Assembly (NCBI RefSeq): GCF_003573695.1
Contig: NC_039362.1
Coordinates: 11,955,630 to 12,019,629, forward strand
Source: Papaver somniferum
Taxonomy: Eukaryota; Streptophyta; Magnoliopsida; Ranunculales; Papaveraceae
Direction of reading: 5' to 3'
DNA length: 64,000 nucleotides
Shown: positions 61,831 through 64,000 of the stretch, in pieces
Layout: each line of letters opens with the position of its first letter
How positions within the stretch are numbered: the stretch's first letter is position 1
Program-made: the position numbers and the translations under genes
Notes under the pieces: generated by a model
The model's database searches: none
The model's input: only the letters and a program-made list of their open reading frames with translations
What the model was told of the DNA's origin: nothing

Positions 61831-63964
61831 TTCCACGACATTACCAGATGACGTAGGAGAACTTCCAGGAATCTCAGTCGTTAAAGAAGAAACATGGTTG
61901 TTGTAATTTGATGGATCCGCCACTCCTAGTAATGATACTGGAGGAGCGGGCATAGTCATGGTCTCGCCATCAAGAGAGGTATTCTCACACTCATTCAAGC
62001 TGGATTTCCACTGTACAAATAATTCAGCAGAGTATGAGGCCTTCTTGCTAGGATTATCCTTAGCTAAACAAGCAGAAGCAATGCATCTGGAAATCAGAGG
62101 AGATTCAAAACTACTAGTCAATCAAATGAATAGGGTGTACTCTCTCAAAGAGATAACACTTGATCCATTCAGGGATGAAGCACAGCGACTCCTGACTCAT
62201 TTCGCCGACGCGACCATCACCCATACTGGACGAACCAACAATAGGCATGATGATTTCTTAGCAACTCTTGCCTCCAAGTTGCAATTCGAAGGATCAGAGA
62301 AATCCATCATAGTCCAAAGACGAGCTGTGTCATCCACGTGGCTTAGTCAAACTGAAGAAGCTCAAGCAAATGACTGTAGAGCACCTATCATTCATGAACT
62401 AAGCAGCTTCATTACAGAAGGGACGATCAGCCTTAAAGAACTGAAGAACTTCTTCTTTCTTCATGGAGACTTATACCATCGTAACCCGGATGCCTCTCTA
62501 TCACGATGCCTGGGTGATGAAGAAGCGAAAGAAAAACTTGAAAGTGTGCATCAAGAGGTGTGCGGACAGACGCTGGTGATAACACTTTATAGAAGACTCC
62601 AGATACTCGAGTACTATTGGCCTTCCTTGAGATCACAGTCGAGGACTTTGCAGGGAGCTTGTCCTAATTGTCAGCCACCTCCTCATCATTTGGAGGTGCT
62701 AACACTCCTTCACATCGCGGACTGGAGGCAGCCTTACATCGAATATCTTCGAGACAACAAATCGCCACCAGAAAAGAAAGATACAATCAAACTCATACAA
62801 AGAGCTAAGAGATTTGTTTTTCTTGACGGAATCTTATACCGCAAAAGCTTTGGAGGAGACTTGTTGAGATGCCTAGTCGAAGATGAAATCCTGACAGTCC
62901 TGAAAGAAACTCATGAAGGAGAACATTAGGGGGAAAAGAAGTTGTTTCTCCAAATCCACGAGAAATATTACTGGCCGACTATGGAAGATGATGCAGCGGC
63001 ATACGTTCAGAAGTGCCATAAATGCCAGATTCACGGTAATCTCATTCATACCCCTTGTCTTCCATTACACTCTGTGAATAGTCCATGGCCTTTCTATAGA
63101 TGGGGACTTGATATCATCGGGAATATAAATCCAGCATCCTCAAAGCAGCATGAATACATCATCACAACTACTGAGTATTTCACTAAGTGGGTCGAAGCAA
63201 TCCCGCTCATAGGTACCACAGGGGTAACTGTTGCAGCCTTCATCAAGGAGCATATTATATGTAGATTCGGCGTCCCTAAACATATCATCACAGATAATGG
63301 GACTCCTTTCGCCAATCAAGATGTCGAGAAATTACTCAACGAGTACGGGATTAAACGGATCTTCTCCACACCATACTACCCCCAAGGAAACGGCCAAGCG
63401 AAGAGTACCAATAAAACTTTGATCCGGATTATCAGTCGAACAATTCATGACAATCCACGATCGTGGAATGAGCAACTTCCCATGGCTTTGTGGGCTTACA
63501 GAACGGCACCAAGGAGATCAATTGGCACGTCATCGTATTCGCTCATCTATGGGGCTGATGCTATACTCCTAGCCGAGATAAAAATTCCTTCAGCAAGGAT
63601 TGCAGCGGCTAGCGGAATACAATGGGATGAAGCTGAAGTTTCCAAGTCAAGAGTTGCTGAACTAGACATGCTTGAATCAAGGAGAGCTAAAGTAGAAAAG
63701 TACGTGGAGGCTTATAAACAGAGGGTATCCAGGGCTTACAACAAAATGGTAAAACCCCGAACTTTTCAAGTAGAAGATTTGGTATTAAAGACAGCAAAGC
63801 ACATTCAACCAGACATGTCTGCTCCCAAATTCTCTCTGAAATGGGAAGGGCCGTATGTTATCATCAAAGCGGTGTCTTGTGGATACTACAAAATTTTAGC
63901 ACTCAGTGGAGGAAAGGAAGAAAATATTATCAACGGCAAATGGCTCAAAGCCTATTACGCTTGA
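61831..63964 (+). pseudogene. Element B pol, second part: archaeal-type RNase H and integrase
   Basis: It resumes exactly where 55231 left off (STTLPDDVGELPGIS). The second RNase H keeps AEYEAFLLGL and GDSKLLVNQM. A stop replaces Tyr before FDGS (61905). The zinc finger (VHQEVCG, CPNCQ) and a second HHCC-like segment (KCHKCQIH) follow, and a stop lies at 62929. The integrase core from 62942 is open to the end: GLDIIGNI, ITDNGTPF, but the catalytic Glu is Lys (GQAKSTNK). It ends NGKWLKAYYA at 63964. Confidence 0.9.
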
Positions 63965-64000
63965 TCACAACAGATAATAAAACTTTATTTCAAATACATC
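63965..64000. other. Element B sequence after pol, cut by the window end
   Basis: It matches the equivalent sequence of element A (about 43985-44016 on the - strand). Element B's antisense ORFs and 3' LTR, if present, lie beyond the window. Confidence 0.6.

Overview
This is a stretch of a plant nuclear genome, from a eudicot judging by gene content; I cannot name the species. The evidence is split genes with canonical GT-AG introns, an RNA polymerase III largest-subunit gene (NRPC1), a desiccation-related PCC13-62 family gene, F-box/FBA genes, and nested LTR retrotransposons and TIR transposons that make up most of the sequence. Two 1000-N scaffold gaps (4224-5223 and 40542-41541) divide it into three contigs. 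There are small N runs at 24787-24827 and 59893-59902.

The most important result concerns the assembly. The middle contig (5224-40541) appears to be placed in the wrong orientation. Three independent signals agree. (1) Its left end, 5224-6526, is the near-perfect reverse complement of the start of the right contig, 41542-42843. (2) NRPC1 exons 1-8 run on the + strand into the right-hand gap, while its 3' exons, including the trigger loop, lie on the - strand beside the left-hand gap. Flipping the contig makes them one gene across one gap. (3) Flipping puts two 3.69 kb LTRs (7667-11359 and 49030-52718) in the same orientation around one Ty3/gypsy element, flanked by a matching 5-bp duplication (GAAGG).

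Layout as given: 1-1416 holds the end of a motif-array transposon (TE3). 2634-3948 holds the NRPC1 3' exons (-). 5224-7330 holds an acidic antisense ORF and its leader. 7667-11359 is an LTR of element A. 11365-12027 is the 5' remnant of element B. 12028-20283 is a tandem duplication of an F-box gene plus a LINE-derived RNase H remnant. 20796-29420 is a PCC13-62 gene split by a 7.4 kb Mutator-like transposon (TE1, 21770-29198) that carries a plant mobile domain (PMD) gene, a small FAR1-like gene, a SANT-like pseudogene and hundreds of bases of GAGTCGT/ACGACTC motif arrays. 30062-35487 is a degenerate partial NRPC1 copy containing a solo LTR. 35488-37625 is a second PMD transposon fragment (TE2) with its own motif, CCAACCGTAT. 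38018-40498 holds NRPC1 exons 1-8.

The right contig (41542-64000) holds the second copy of the acidic ORF, a PEARLI4-like pseudogene, the inactive pol of element A (-) with its 5' LTR, and element B pol (+), which is interrupted at 55237-61825 by a non-autonomous LTR element (C). Elements A and B belong to the Tat branch of Ty3/gypsy (dual RNase H) and both lack most of gag. In the corrected order, A sits inside B's gag and C inside B's pol, a nested history supported by target-site duplications. The most biologically novel candidate is the PMD transposon family (TE1-TE3). Its members carry element-specific short-motif arrays in non-coding DNA, and TE1 also encodes an ORF that begins with a near-copy of the histone H3 tail.
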